This document shows positions 22,561-34,097 of a DNA stretch of 64,000 nucleotides, piece by piece. Every line of letters begins with the position of its first letter. Positions within the stretch are counted from its first letter, which is position 1. Below the pieces are notes generated by a model that saw nothing but the letters and a program-made list of their open reading frames with translations, had not been told where the DNA came from and ran no database searches. Source of the stretch: Hyaloperonospora brassicae (taxonomy: Eukaryota > Oomycota > Peronosporomycetes > Peronosporales > Peronosporaceae); the NCBI GenBank assembly GCA_947650285.1, contig CANTFL010001256.1:62001-126000 (forward strand), in the 5' to 3' direction. The position numbers and the translations under genes are program-made.

Positions 22561-23700
22561 GTTAGGTTTGCCTCGGCCAAGATTCTTCCTTGGGTTGATC
22601 CGACACTTCTCCATGCACAGCTATGGTCTGGATGAACCGTATGTACTAGTCAATCGCTCCTAAAACGGATGCATACCCTTTTTTGACGCTGGAATTGGCC
22701 ACTCAGTCAGTACCCCCAGATTGGTCGGGTCGGCTGCAATGCCTTGTGCTGTCACCTTGTGTGGTTCGAAGTCTACTTGAGGCTGAACAAAAAATTTCTT
22801 TGTGTAGTTGAAACTAATTATTCACTCCGTGAAGTGCGCCAACAATCGGTCGAGCGTCGCTAAACAGTCGTCGATGCTTTTTGCGTCCAAAGCAAATTTC
22901 GTTTACAAAAAATCGGCGATGGAACATTGGGACAACTGTCGATTCATCGGTTTCTCCTGTGACAAAGATTTTGATCGCCGTATCATTGACCAGACGTTGC
23001 AACGGATCAGACTTGTCGAGTGCTTGGTTGTCGGCTTCGAGCTTCTTCAACGCTGATTCAACAGCACCTATCTCGTTGAGCTCTGTAGTTTCGGTTGCAC
23101 GCTCACTCGCACTTTCATCTTCGGCAACTTACCCTTTGGTGGCAAAGTCTTGCCATCCATCTTTCGGCTGATCACACCCCCACAACGCGTTGTCGACGAG
23201 TTGTTAGTAGATCTTGGGAGCATTTTTAAGTTCAAACGTCATACGCAACTACTCGAAGTGCCCCAGGGCACATACAAACGCTGACTCGTGACGCGCTCGT
23301 TTAGTCATCATTAGCACCCAAACTCCACTGGCTGTATCGAATGAGCAAAACCGCTGATAGCTTTTGAGCGTGGTCAAAAGATCGTCGACTAGGGGCATTG
23401 TGTATTCCACGTTGGCCGTGAAGGCGTGAACAAGTTTATAATAGATGCATATCCGGATGTAAACGCCATTCTGTTTTCGGAAGATCATTATGGGCGACGC
23501 CCAAGGGCTACAGCAAAACAAAGTTAGTTTTTCCTTCAGCGATCCTTTTAACAGCTCTTACAGCTTCAATAGGTAGCTTAGTGGAACCCTTCTGGCTATT
23601 TGCTAAATAGGATCATGACCTTGGACGTTGATATCACACACATATCAATATGCCAGAGGCTGGTAGAGAGTTACCACTGAAGATAATGATTCATTCGTGT
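22561..23700 (-). pseudogene. Gypsy-A reverse transcriptase
   Basis: 23640-23520 contains broken A-R-R-V-P-L then L-L-K-G. 23521-23249 gives S-P-W-A-S-P-I-M-I, R-K-Q-N-G-V-Y-I-R, Y-T-M-P-L-V-D-D-L-L, F-C-S-F-D-T-A-S-G and A-L-G-H-F-E. About 22810-22620 gives K-K-F-F-V-Q-P-Q-V-D-F, then G-I-A-A-D-P-T-N-L, and L-G-A-I-D. The catalytic Y-x-D-D box falls in a gap near 23100 where only x-x-E-I-C-F-G remains. Dead copy with several shifts. Confidence 0.85.
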
Positions 23701-24158
23701 CTCTGCATTACACTAACCAGCTCTGCTCGTCAGGTGTCCGTGTGGTTAGTGCATATAACATTGTCTCCGATATAATTTGGCTTTTTTGTACAAACCCGGT
23801 GAGATCCGGTAAGAACGCGAGTTCTTGAGCATTATCGACCGGGCTGATGTCGCTCGCGATATGCTCAAAATCTGATGTATTGATTGGACAGGGCGTCGAT
23901 GTGTCATTGTCGTATTGACTACCTTTAATGCACACATGAATCGGCGATCTCGGGCGTCAAATTGGGACTCATTTCCGCCTAACATCGAATTTTCTTCGTC
24001 CCACGATTCCGTGAGTCAATTGGCAAAAACTGTTCTGTTATAAACTTGACCTTCTGCCGCGCACGACTCGTCGAATTGAGCTGAATATCATGGGTCGATA
24101 TCATCACCATCACATTCCGTGCATATTGCTGAATACAGTTTGCTCACGGAAGCAGCGT
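23701..24158 (-). other. Gypsy-A protease-RT spacer
   Basis: Acidic, Asp/Ser-rich open frames on the minus strand (23708-23985) look like the variable spacer before RT. No motif seen. Confidence 0.4.
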
Positions 24159-24902
24159 TCATTGAGCTTCGTCCGTTGGACGTTGCGTCGTCCAGTAACG
24201 TGTCATTCTTCGTATTGTGTCCACGACACATCTCTGTCTGTGTTGATCCATCTTTGATGCACTCCAGTTGTATCTCGACTCCTCCTTCAGACGTATTTGT
24301 GCTGTCATTGTAAACGTGATCGTACCGTCGTAACATTCCTGTAGGTCGTGTGTAATCTCACCGCTCGACTGAAGGCGGTTCTTGATCCAACCATTCTGCC
24401 TAATGCAGTTGTTCTTTCTAAAAAATCGTCTGTCCATCTCATTTTGCATGCTAACACCTGCCAGTCGTGATACTTCGTCGCCTTGCGGTAGCACTTTGTG
24501 TGGTAGCCATAGAAAGACTGGAAAGTATCCTAGACACGAACCATTCCTCTTCGAGAAGTCCGTCAGCCGCACTCTCATTGCCGTCCCTTTCTTATTGTAT
24601 ATCACGGTCGGCACGAGTGTGAGTAGTCGACGTAACCACAGCTCGTAAGCTGTTTTCTGGGCTGTTTTCTGTTGCAGCCGGAACTCTCCATACATTAGGC
24701 TCTCGACAATCAATGAGCTAGCCGGGCCTCTAGCTATCTCGTCTCCGTATGTGGTGTCGTCGACTTCTCTTGCTGACCGAAATACATGTATGGCTATTTC
24801 GCCAGAAAGCTTGGCCGTCGCGTTGAACAAGTCTATTTGGATGCCGGCTGGTATCTTGAAAGCCGTTCGGAGGAGGAGTTCCACCCCCGCATGATGTAGC
24901 AT
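24159..24902 (-). pseudogene. Gypsy-A protease-linked domain
   Basis: A 247-residue open frame is the longest surviving pol piece of Gypsy-A. It includes A-G-V-E-L-L-L-R-T-A-F, D-L-F-N-A-T-A-K-L-S-G-E, L-W-L-R-R-L-L-T-L-V-P-T-V, V-R-L-T-D-F-S and E-V-S-R-L-A-G-V-S. This fits the second half of the aspartic protease and the following domain of oomycete-type Gypsy elements, by recall of the family pattern. The catalytic D-S/T-G lies upstream (25 kb) in broken frames and was not recognised. Confidence 0.65.
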
Positions 24903-25949
24903 AATTCACAATTTAAATTCGTATTAATTTCGCATCTTAAAGTGACCTTCACTATTGTCCGTGCCGTGGTGATGACCTTCGACTTTCCAATTCTTTGGAG
25001 GTCCATTTGTTTGTCGTACATCGTGAGCTGTCGTAATCGTATCTACTTATCGAATGAGTTACTATTGGCCGAAAAGGTTAGCGCCTGTATTCATAAATTC
25101 TTTTGATCGTTTGTCATTGACAGCACCCATGACTAGCGCTCTCATACATACTCGTCGATCGAACTTCCTCGACGACCATTATCCCAATCTTTTTCCTGAT
25201 AGCAAGTTTGATTCTTTCGTCACTCCTATCTTAGCACCCAACTGTATGTTTGTGTCCATCCTTGCGATCGATCGGCCTTCTCCATCAGCCCAATCATCAC
25301 TTTTCTATCTCCTGTTTTCCACATCCTCACTCGTCGGGCCGTCGTATACACAACGAAGGTAAACACGTAGTTCGCTTTACTGCTGGTTCAACTGACTGTA
25401 GCAGCTCGCTGTCATCCGACCTAGTCAGAGTAGGCAAGCCTGCTTGTTTTAATATTCCGACGAGTATATGTCGTGGAATTTTTCTGCCACAGCCTATTTA
25501 TCCACTGATATCTAAAGGAACTTGGCCATCTTCTCATATCATGCAAACGACTCGCATTAACCGGCGTCATGTACCTGATAACAGAACTTGCACAGCTGCC
25601 TGCAAAAGTGAGCGTCGTGTTTAATGGCACCGCATGCACCGCCCGGTCCGTGAACATTCGACGCTCTCGTGAAGAATTCGTGCGTTCTTGTCGGTAGACT
25701 CTTTCACGTCGACCTTACATCTTATCCGACCTTGGCATCAGTGTTACGTGGGATCGTGAGTGATCTTGACGGTCGACTGGGTTCCGGACCTGACCTACAC
25801 CTATTCCTGCTTCCATCCAACCCGAGTCAGAACCGAAACCGTAATAACAAAGGTGTTCTCGTGCACTTCTATCACTCTACTAATCGAACAAGTTAGTTTT
25901 ACAACTCCCTCTGCGCTCGTCGAGCGCTGCTCGCAGATCTACCATGGAT
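24903..25949 (-). other. Gypsy-A, decayed gag-protease junction
   Basis: Minus-strand frames are short. A basic/aromatic stretch and W-K-Q-E-Q-V appear near 25800, but neither a zinc knuckle nor the protease active site could be read. Confidence 0.4.
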
Positions 25950-27653
25950 GCAGTTGCAAGGGTGACATGTCGACCATAGTAATAGTCTCGGTTTTAGTTC
26001 CAGATCGACTGACCATGTCGGTCATCACCGTGATTTAGACGACGGTCATTTCGACGATCAGGTCGGCCACTTTGACGGTCTTCGAACCTTTCATCACGTC
26101 TTGGTTTACTCCGACGAACACTATAATACCTTTCCTTTCGTCGGCTGTCTCGTGTCTCTTTCTTGTGGCGACTTTGTCCGTATCCGGTATTCACTCGTTC
26201 ACGTCGTATCTTTCCCTTCTCGCCGAACAAGCGATGACTGGTGATTTTATCTACGCGCTGGATATAATCTAGGTGTTGCAGATAGGTCAGATCCATCAGT
26301 TCGTCGTGACCGCATTTCAACAGGAAATGCTCGACGTGGTGCATCAAGTTGATTCACACATGGCCACACCATCGCGTACTCCACGGGCGACGGAGAATCC
26401 ACGACCAAGGTATCAAGAGGTAACAGAATTGACGACAGGTGATGAGTACTACGAAGAAGATGAAGACGCGCACGACGACAATTAAGAGGCCGATGAGCGA
26501 TCAAATAGTCTAAACGGACAGTTGAGCTACGGTGATGCTGACAGTATAAGAGGACACGTCATGAAAATAAGCACACATGTGCCGTTAGACAAGATCGCCA
26601 GGTTCGAGGAGAAGCGCTATCGTTCGGACGATGCCTTTCAATGGACCAAACGTTTCACTTACGAGATGAAAGGAACGTGCAAACCGCAAGCTTGGTGGTG
26701 CAAGCCTTTTTCTCTATGTCTGGAAAAAGCGGCCAAGAGTTGGTATAGACAACTCCTGAAGACGACTCGGCGGAAGTGGAAGATTCTCAGCGAAGCATAT
26801 ATGGAGTATTACTGTCCTCTGTTCGACCAATCCCCCCCCCCTCCCTTTCACATACTGAATCTGCGCCTACCATGCGTAACCGTTCGATTGCAGCTAGAAA
26901 TTGCACACGTTTTTTAAATCATTACGTTAAGCTGAATGAATTCTCGACCAGGCAAATTATTCGAAAAGCGGACAGTAATACTCCATATATGCTTCGCTGA
27001 GAATCCTTCCACTTCCGCCGAGTCGTCTTCAGGAGTTGTCTATACCAACTCTTGGCCGCTTTTTCCAGACATAGAGAAAAAGGCTTGCACCACCAAGCTT
27101 GCGGTTTGCACGTTCCTTTCATCTCGTAAGTGAAACGTTTGGTCCATTGAAAGGCATCGTCCGAACGATAGCGCTTCTCCTCGAACCTGGTGATCTTGTC
27201 TAACGGCACATGTGTGCTTATTTTCATGACGTGTCCTCTTATACTATCAGCATCACCGTAGCTCAACTGTCCGTTTAGACTATTTGATCGCTCATCGGCC
27301 TCTTAATTGTCGTCGTGCGCGTCTTCATCTTCTTCGTAGTACTCATCACCTGTCGTCAATTCTGTTACCTCTTGATACCTTGGTCGTGGATTCTCCGTCG
27401 CCCGTGGAGTACGCGATGGTGTGACCATGTGGATATCAACTTGGTACGGTGTCCCTTCACCCCCGAGAAGACTCCGCGTTTCGGCTCTGTGTTTTGGAAG
27501 CGGCGTGTTCACAGGTGTCATGTCTTCGACGCCTCGCCCGACTTGCTCTTCGAGGAGTGGTGCCGGTTTCTTTTCTTCCACGAGCACCATGTCCGCCTGA
27601 GTTCGAAGGCTCAACGAAACGAGGGGTTTCGTTCCGCCTTCCACCCCAAACAC
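25950..27653 (-). pseudogene. Gypsy-A gag, split by an inverted copy
   Basis: 27653-27303 is an acidic N-terminal part. 27266-26957 is the capsid part with F-Q-W-T-K-R-F-T-Y-E-M, A-A-K-S-W-Y-R-Q-L and R-R-K-W. The spacer (26956-26832, minus) continues with R-E-F-I-Q-L-N-V. 26344-25994 resumes with H-H-V-E-H-F-L-L-K-C-G-H-D-E-L, the block that normally follows, and then an Arg-rich tail. Between these lies an inverted copy of 27444-26957. A TAA separates the first two parts. Confidence 0.8.
26345..27444. repeat. Long inverted repeat in gag (two 487-bp arms)
   Basis: The + strand at 26345-26831 is the reverse complement of 26957-27444, with only a few mismatches and one extra base (GGAAGGATT against GGAAGATT). 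The spacer is 125 bp and contains a C-rich run near 26832. Both arms share the same stop codon between the D-A-H-D-D-N end and the S-Y-G-D-A-D start, so gag was already broken before duplication. The outer end of the left arm (CAAGTTGAT, 26345) abuts unrelated gag sequence. A transcript through it would fold into a long hairpin. Confidence 0.92.
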
Positions 27654-28366
27654 TTCCTTCAGCTTTCACTTACACTTCACCTAATCGCTCCTTACCAAGT
27701 TAACCTTAAATGTTGATAACATCATCTTCGTGGGCACCATTTTGCGCTCATACCCCGTTGCTCGTAGTAGCATAACCGTGCTGTCGACTAGCTGTTCGAG
27801 AGACATGCTGTTAAGAGGTTGCATTAGCTCATTGCCCAGGTTCACCCACGTCGCTTGGTAGGCTGCCTTTGGCATTATAATCTGGATCCAGCGACTTTTT
27901 CATTTTTTCCTCGGTGATTCAGTACAGAGCCCGATTTGCCACAGGTGTATCGGCAATCATCGTGGCCCTGGGAGATAGCGGGGATCGCCCACCAAGAGTC
28001 ACACCTTGACCACCATCTTCTTCTTCGTCGCGCTTGTCGGATTGACGTCTAGCATTCCGCGAAGGTTGCTGACGTGGCCCTCATGCCGCAAGCATTGTGT
28101 TGCTTCATGGCTGACTTCAACGTCATTGTTGTCCTTTTCGTGTCTACCCTCCTCACTATATTGGTCACTCGCTTAGAAGTTGTAAAAATGAATGGATTGA
28201 TCCACCCTTGCGTCAGCGTGGGTAATGATCGCTTTCGCTGAGCTTGACTCAGCACGCGGAGTCCCTCCGGCTGCCGCCGGGGTCGTGCCGCTTGCGTCTT
28301 TCGATTCGATGACCATACTTCTCCTGGTTTGCTAAGTAACTGCTAAAAGTTTCGCACACCCTGACT
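27654..28366 (-). other. Gypsy-A 5' leader and gag start region
   Basis: Between gag and the PBS the minus strand has short frames only (for example 27875-27681 with helical residues that could be the extreme gag N-terminus). No clear ATG choice. Confidence 0.4.
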
Positions 28367-28384
28367 TCCCGGGTCGCGACACCA
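28367..28384 (-). other. Gypsy-A primer-binding site
   Basis: On the minus strand, two bases after the 5' LTR, the sequence reads TGGTGTCGCGACCCGGGA. It starts with TGG and has the GC-rich look of a tRNA 3' end complement. The tRNA was not identified. Confidence 0.75.
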
Positions 28385-28386
28385 GT

Positions 28387-28548
28387 TGTGGTATAACGGT
28401 TAGTCAGATCTGTGGCAATACCGTTTCAACGTTACAACACAACAATCGCCGAGCTTGCGGCGCAGTTATGATTGTACGTCGGGTAAAATATTCTTCTTGG
28501 CTCGCCTCTTCGGGTTCAGTTGTGGGTTTCGCCCAGCTGTGTACATCC
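28387..28548 (-). repeat. Gypsy-A 5' LTR, first part
   Basis: Matches 6364-6524 and stops at the Copia target site CATCC (28544-28548). The remainder is at 34098-35266. Confidence 0.92.
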
Positions 28549-28893
28549 TGTTGTGAAAAGTATATCAGTGTGGTAAGAAGATTTTCCCGACGGTTGAGTT
28601 GAAGGGTGAGTACCCTTCGCGTACTACAGAAGGATTCTATGGATGACTTCGGCAGAGAGTGAAGTCCTAGTATGGGAAGAAGGTGTTGATGTAAACACAC
28701 AGTGAAGTCCCTGTATGGGAAGGAGGTGTTGATGTAAACAGACTGTGAAGTCCCAGAGGGAGCTTGCTGCAGTTAGTACTCTGGGAGACGACACCATATA
28801 CATGTAGTAGGAAGGTAGTAGTTTCATATAAAGATAATGAACGTTCAGTTACAAAAACTACGTTAAGGGCGGAAGCGGGTTCTCAACACAACA
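28549..28893 (+). repeat. Copia-A 5' LTR
   Basis: 345 bp, starts TGTTGTGAAAAG, ends TCTCAACACAACA. Near-identical to 33749-34092. It contains a duplicated GAAGTCC...GGTGTTGATGTAAACA unit (about 28660-28740) that may be a promoter repeat. Confidence 0.97.
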
Positions 28894-28909
28894 GGGTTAT
28901 GAGCCCAAG
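28894..28909 (+). other. Copia-A primer-binding site (internal initiator-tRNA type)
   Basis: GGGTTATGAGCCCAAG directly follows the LTR. Its complement is the anticodon arm of initiator Met tRNA (CUCAU loop between C-rich stems), not a tRNA 3' end. Half-tRNA priming of this kind is known from Drosophila copia. The gag ATG at 28899 lies inside the site: it is the complement of the CAU anticodon. Confidence 0.8.
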
Positions 28910-31900
28910 TACTATCCACTGCGAGCACGCTTCGGGCGTGAGCTCCAATACGACGGATATGAAGCTCTACACCAAGGATGGTATCCCAGTGAACTGGAAT
29001 GGAAAGTTCTGGCACACGTACTTCGAAATAATGAAGATGACGTTCCAGGATATGGATGATGATGACGAGATTTGGGATGTGGCATGCGGACGCATCAAGG
29101 CAGAATATCTTGTGACTGATGAAGGAAAGCAGAAGTTGGCCAAGATAGAGCGTAAGATTCGTAAAACGATCTTAATGTCGCTTTCAGCGGAACTGGCAGA
29201 GCTCTACAGGACGGAACCAACAGGAAGCAAGATGTTGGCTGCTTTGACGAGACGATATGCCAACCGATCGTCGACAGTGGCTGTGTTCCACAAAGTGCAG
29301 CGATTAGAGGAAGAATTACGACACTGCAGATACAACGTCACTGAGGATATTGAAGTGCATCTGCGACGGATGAGAAACAAGCAGCTTGAATTGGCCGACT
29401 TGGGTCATACGGTATCGTTTACAACGATGATGATGTACGTGCTTCAAAGCTTACCGGCCAAGATTGATGAATTTGCACTAATACAAACGCAAAACTGGTG
29501 TGGAAACTCCCCCGCTTCTGACATTGACGAGCTGGAAGAGCAAATACGAACGGCGAGTTCGCGCTACCAAATTAGACGCTCATCTTACAAAAGTGATGAA
29601 AGAGATGCATGTGGTTACAAGACGAAGGCTCATTGCGACAAGAAGCAAAACCGGCAAAGGTACAGCAAGATGAAGAACAATGGTGCAGGTGCACATCGGA
29701 CAGAGACTCGAACATGTCATGGATGTGGCAAGATTGGTCTTCTTAAGCGAGACTGCCCGAATGCAGTTGAGTCGGAAGATAACAAAGGAAAAAGATCGCG
29801 TGCCATGTTTAATGTTCAAGCCCCATCTATGACTCCAAGTGCCGGAAATGCTGAAGAACCTAAGGCTCATTTGATTGAGGACAATGTTAAGTCGTTGGAG
29901 GATCATATGGAAATTGAAACTAAGTTCAATACCGTTGGGGAGCATATTCAGGACAAGGAACCACAAACGACATTACCGATCGACTATCACTGGTGTTTCG
30001 ATACTGGAGCAGATGTTCACGTTACCAGTGTTCGCGAAGCATTTGTGACATATGACCCCGCTCCACCCGATTCGAAAGCAAGTTTGTCAGGTATATCGGC
30101 GGGGCTTAACTCTATGGTTGCTGGAGTTGGAACAGTGGTAATAGGCACTAAGGTGGACGATCAAGAGCATTGCTTGATGTTAGATGATGTGCTTCATGTT
30201 CCAGATGCAAAGCATGGTCTATTTTCCCCGGGCAAGGCTATCGAGCACGGGCTGGACATTAGCTTATCAACGAACATGGAGTTCGTGGTATCTCGTCGAG
30301 GGACTGCGCTTGCCAAAGCAGTCTTTTCTGATGGAATGTGGGGTTTTTTATCATCGAACATGCAAGCGACAAAAACGATTAAAGAGGAAATATCAAGCTC
30401 ACATCATGATGTTACAGCTGGTGATGTGGATGTGCACACGCCGGCTCAGTTTGGACTTGTTAATTTTTCAATGGCTGCTGGGCAAGCACCTATGAAACAG
30501 TGGCATGAGAGATTGGGTCACACGTGCGATCAATACCTAAAGATTATGGCAGACCAGGGGCACGTAGATGGTATGGTTGTAACAGCACGTCACACGACGA
30601 CTTGCGACGCGTGCCACATCGGCAAACAGCGACGCAAACGAAGAAATAAGAAAAAGGATCGCAAAATAACAGCAGTAAATCAAGTCGTCTATGCAGACTT
30701 GATGTTTTCAGCGAAGAACAACGGCACTCACTTTACTGCGATACTTGTGATAATGGATGGATTCTCAGGTTACTTGACGGTCCATCTTTTGAAGCGTAAA
30801 GACGCGTCGACCGTTAACCCACTCATGAAGGCTTACGTCCATTGGGCGGAGCGACAGGCGGGTCGTTCAGTCATGAAGATCGTGGATCGACAATGGAAGC
30901 TCAGGGCAGGAGTGCCACATCTCAAGGTACATTCAATCCTTACTGATAAGGGTGGAGAGTTTGTCAATGGTGAAATTGACTCGTGGTACCAAGCACAAGG
31001 GATTGAGCACATTAAAGTCGGCCCAAAGAGCTCACACATGAATCCTGTCGAGCGTCAACACCAGTCATTGGGAAACATGGCGAAAACGATGCTTCGACAC
31101 GCAGCTCTACCAAAGATGTTCTGGCCAGATGCAATGGAGTATGCAGTATACTTAAAGAACAGAATCTACAACAGGATTGTCGGATGCACACCATTCGAGA
31201 AAATGTTTGGAACGAAACCCGACATTCACCACGTGCGTACATTTGGATCTCTAGCATATGTTCATGTGCCGAAGGACCCTGACCGACCAAGATATTTCGA
31301 CAATGCTAAAATTGGATTTCTTCTTGGTCTTAAAGAGGATCATGTTGGAGGATACAAGGTTTTTATCCCAGCAGAAAACACACGCAAGTGGGCACCGGAT
31401 GTGGATTTTGATGAGTCCCTCCTTTATGGTGACCGCAATCGTTTTCACGACTATCGCTTGGGAGAAGTTGATTTTTCGGACATCCCAGTAGAAGACTCGG
31501 AAATCACGGCAGAACACGGAAATCCACCCTTGCGCGAAGATGATTTATCTACGGGTATTGAGGCAACAGTCATGGGCGATACGCTACATGACATAATCAG
31601 CATTGGAGTAGAAAAGCAATACGACGATTACGAGGATCAGTTTACTGCCGAGCAGAGAATTCATGAGACTGCAGACGAAGACGACGATAACGAGGATCAG
31701 TTTACCGCCGAGCAGAGAATTCATGAGACTGCAGACGAAGACGACGTGGACCGCGCATCAATCACCGGTATTGACACTGACACTTGTTTGTCAATTGACT
31801 CCGACGACGAAGGACATGAAAGACACAGTGTGGATACGCCTGACGGAAAAGTCTATCATCTGTACGTGATCTGTTGCGTGATGATTGTAAAGGTATACCG

Positions 31901-33734
31901 GGGGTCATTGACGATGCATCGACACTTCGAGTACAAGAGCAGCGACAGGAAGTCGAACAAGCCGTATTGGCCGCCCGAAAGCGTCCCGATCGGGAAGAAA
32001 CACCGTCAGCAGAAGCTGAAGGCGCCCCAGAGAAGCGATTAAAGCGCACGGGCCTCAGGAACCGTTCTTTGCAGCAAAAGCCAAAGCGTTTTAATGACTA
32101 AATAGCATATGCTACGTGTGCACGAGTGTTTGACAGCACAGGAAAACCAATTAAAGCTTCGGATGTCAAGATGCCGAAGAATGGAAGAGAAGCACGGCGC
32201 TCAAAGCATGGTGACCATTGGTATGCCGCTCAACGTGACGAAATTAAAGCTTTACAAGATAAAGAAGTACTGGAAGAGATCCAAATAGATGATAAGCCGT
32301 CAGACGCAAAAGCGATCCGAACCATGTGGGTTTGGTGCTTGAAGACGGACCAATATGGGTATGTCACTAGGTTTAAGGCCCGATTGGTTGCGCTTGGAAA
32401 CTGGCAGCGACCAGGAATTGACTTTATGGAGACATTTGCACCGGTTGCACGGATGTCCAGTTTTCGACTAGTGCTAGCGCTGTCTGCTACACTTAATTTA
32501 AAGATTTTTGGTGCGGATGTCAATACCGCCTACTTGAATGCCAAGTTGCAGATCCCGCAGTATGTGCACGACATCGAAGGCTTTCCTGCCACAATGGCAA
32601 CATCTATGTGGTACGGAAGGCATTGTACGGTCTACGTCAGGCTGGTCGTGAATGAAACTCGGAGCTTGATCACTGGATGACCACAAACGGCTACGATCGC
32701 TGTTCATCGGAGCCGTGTCTTTACTACAGAACAAGCAAGGATGGGGAAATAACATTGGTCCTCGTGTATGTCGACGACATACTTTGTGCCACGAATATAG
32801 AAGCAGCGAAAACGGATCTGTTCACGAAGCTCAATGTAGGTTATGGCATTAAGGATCAAGGGGTGTTGTCCGAATATCTGGGCGTTCAAGTGAAGGATGA
32901 TAACAGCAAGATTAAGATCTCGCAAGGCATATATGCTAGAAAGATATTGGACAAGTTTGGGTTTAACAATGACACGCAGTTGGCAATCCGCTCGAGACCC
33001 GACAAAAGCTATTAGCGGCAACAATGGATAACAAGACAGAAATGGACAAAAGTTTTGATAATCGCGGGGCCTTGGGTATGCTGATGTACCTTGCGACATG
33101 CACCCGACCTGATCTTGCGTATACTGTGGGTCAGCTAAGCCGATTTATTGCTCAGCCATCAAAGCAACATGTTGGTTGTCTCAAGCGCGTGCTTCGGTAT
33201 TTAGCTGGTACAGTAGATCATGGTATCGAATACAAGCGTGACGCTCACATCGATCCACCGCAGATCAACATCCAAGGGTATTGCGACAGCGATTGGGCCT
33301 CGGATACTGAAGACCGAAAGAGTACTGGTGGATTTGTTTTTACGCTGGCAGGAGGTGCAATTGCTTGGTCAAGCAAGGAACAGCCTATCGTAGCACTTTC
33401 CACAGCTGAATCCGAATATGTTGCCGCCTGTGAAGCAACTATGGAAGCAGTCAGCGAGCGAAATGTGATCAGTGAGGTCTTACCGACAATAAACATGGAG
33501 GTCAGAATTGGGATCGATAGTCAAAGTGCTTACGTATTGGCCGTGAACCCAACCTACTCAAAGCGCACAAGACACATCGAATTGCGGTGGCATTTCGTCC
33601 GAGAGCAAGTCAAGCTGAAAACGGTATTGTTTGAAAAGGTGCCCGGGGAGTCGAATCCAGCAGATGCATTTACGAAGGCACTCGACAAACGCCGACTTGC
33701 GCGTCTATCCTACTCGATCGGTGTGCGAGGCTAG
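28899..33734 (+). pseudogene. Copia-A gag-pol polyprotein (broken)
   Basis: Starts at the ATG at 28899; an earlier in-frame ATG at 28764 lies in the LTR and is unlikely. Gag runs to a zinc knuckle C-H-G-C-G-K-I-G-L-L-K-R-D-C, in which the zinc-binding His is Leu. The protease motif F-D-T-G-A-D is near residue 368. Integrase has the H-H-C-C part (H-E-R-L-G-H, C-D-A-C) and core pieces Y-A-D-L, L-T-D-K-G-G-E-F and N-P-V-E-R-Q-H. RT has G-A-D-V-N-T-A-Y-L and Y-V-D-D. RNase H has Y-C-D-S-D-W-A and A-E-S-E-Y. Lesions: shift near 31850, TAA at about 32099, shift near 32592, TGG-to-TGA at about 32653, shift near 32985. It ends at TAG 33732-33734. Confidence 0.95.
31621..31740 (+). repeat. 60-bp tandem duplication in Copia-A pol
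   Basis: 31621-31680 and 31681-31740 differ at two bases. The unit codes the acidic segment E-D-Q-F-T-A-E-Q-R-I-H-E-T in the integrase-RT linker. It is in frame and therefore adds 20 residues. Confidence 0.95.
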
Positions 33735-33738
33735 CCTC

Positions 33739-33748
33739 GAGGGGGGCG
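33739..33748 (+). other. Copia-A polypurine tract
   Basis: GAGGGGGGCG directly before the 3' LTR, five bases after the pol stop codon. Confidence 0.85.
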
Positions 33749-34092
33749 TGTTGTGAAAAGTATATCAGTGTGGTAAGAAGATTTTCCCGACGGTTGAGTT
33801 GAAGGGTGAGTACCCTTCGCGTACTACAGAAAGATTCGATGGATGACTTCGGCAGAGAGTGAAGTCTAGTATGGGAAGAAGGTGTTGATGTAAACACACA
33901 GTGAAGTCCCTGTATGGGAAGGAGGTGTTGATGTAAACAGACTGTGAAGTCCCAGAGGGAGGTTGCTGCAGTTAGTACTCTGGGAGACGACACCATATAC
34001 ATGTAGTAGGAAGGTAGTAGTTTCATATAAAGATAATGAACGTTCAGTTCCAAAAACTACGTTAAGGGCGGAAGCGGGTTCTCAACACAACA
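33749..34092 (+). repeat. Copia-A 3' LTR
   Basis: 344 bp, matches 28549-28893; followed by CATCC (34093-34097). Confidence 0.97.
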
Positions 34093-34097
34093 CATCC

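Larger units (their letters stand above)
28549..34092 (+). mobile_element. Copia-A LTR retrotransposon inserted in Gypsy-A LTR
   Basis: A 5.54-kb element with LTRs 28549-28893 and 33749-34092, ends TGTTGTG...CACAACA, and the perfect 5-bp duplication CATCC on both sides. Domain order gag, protease, integrase, RT, RNase H is that of Copia (Pseudoviridae-type). The LTRs differ by about five substitutions and one base of length, so insertion was recent. Gag-pol carries three frameshifts and two in-frame stops, so it is not autonomous. Confidence 0.97.

Noticed and set aside
26273..26917. Separate plus-strand gag gene
   Set aside because: It is the inverted copy of 26957-27444, not an independent gene.
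28764..28898. In-frame ATG in the Copia-A LTR as gag start
   Set aside because: It would place the gag N-terminus in the LTR; the ATG at 28899 directly before the gag start motif is the normal layout.
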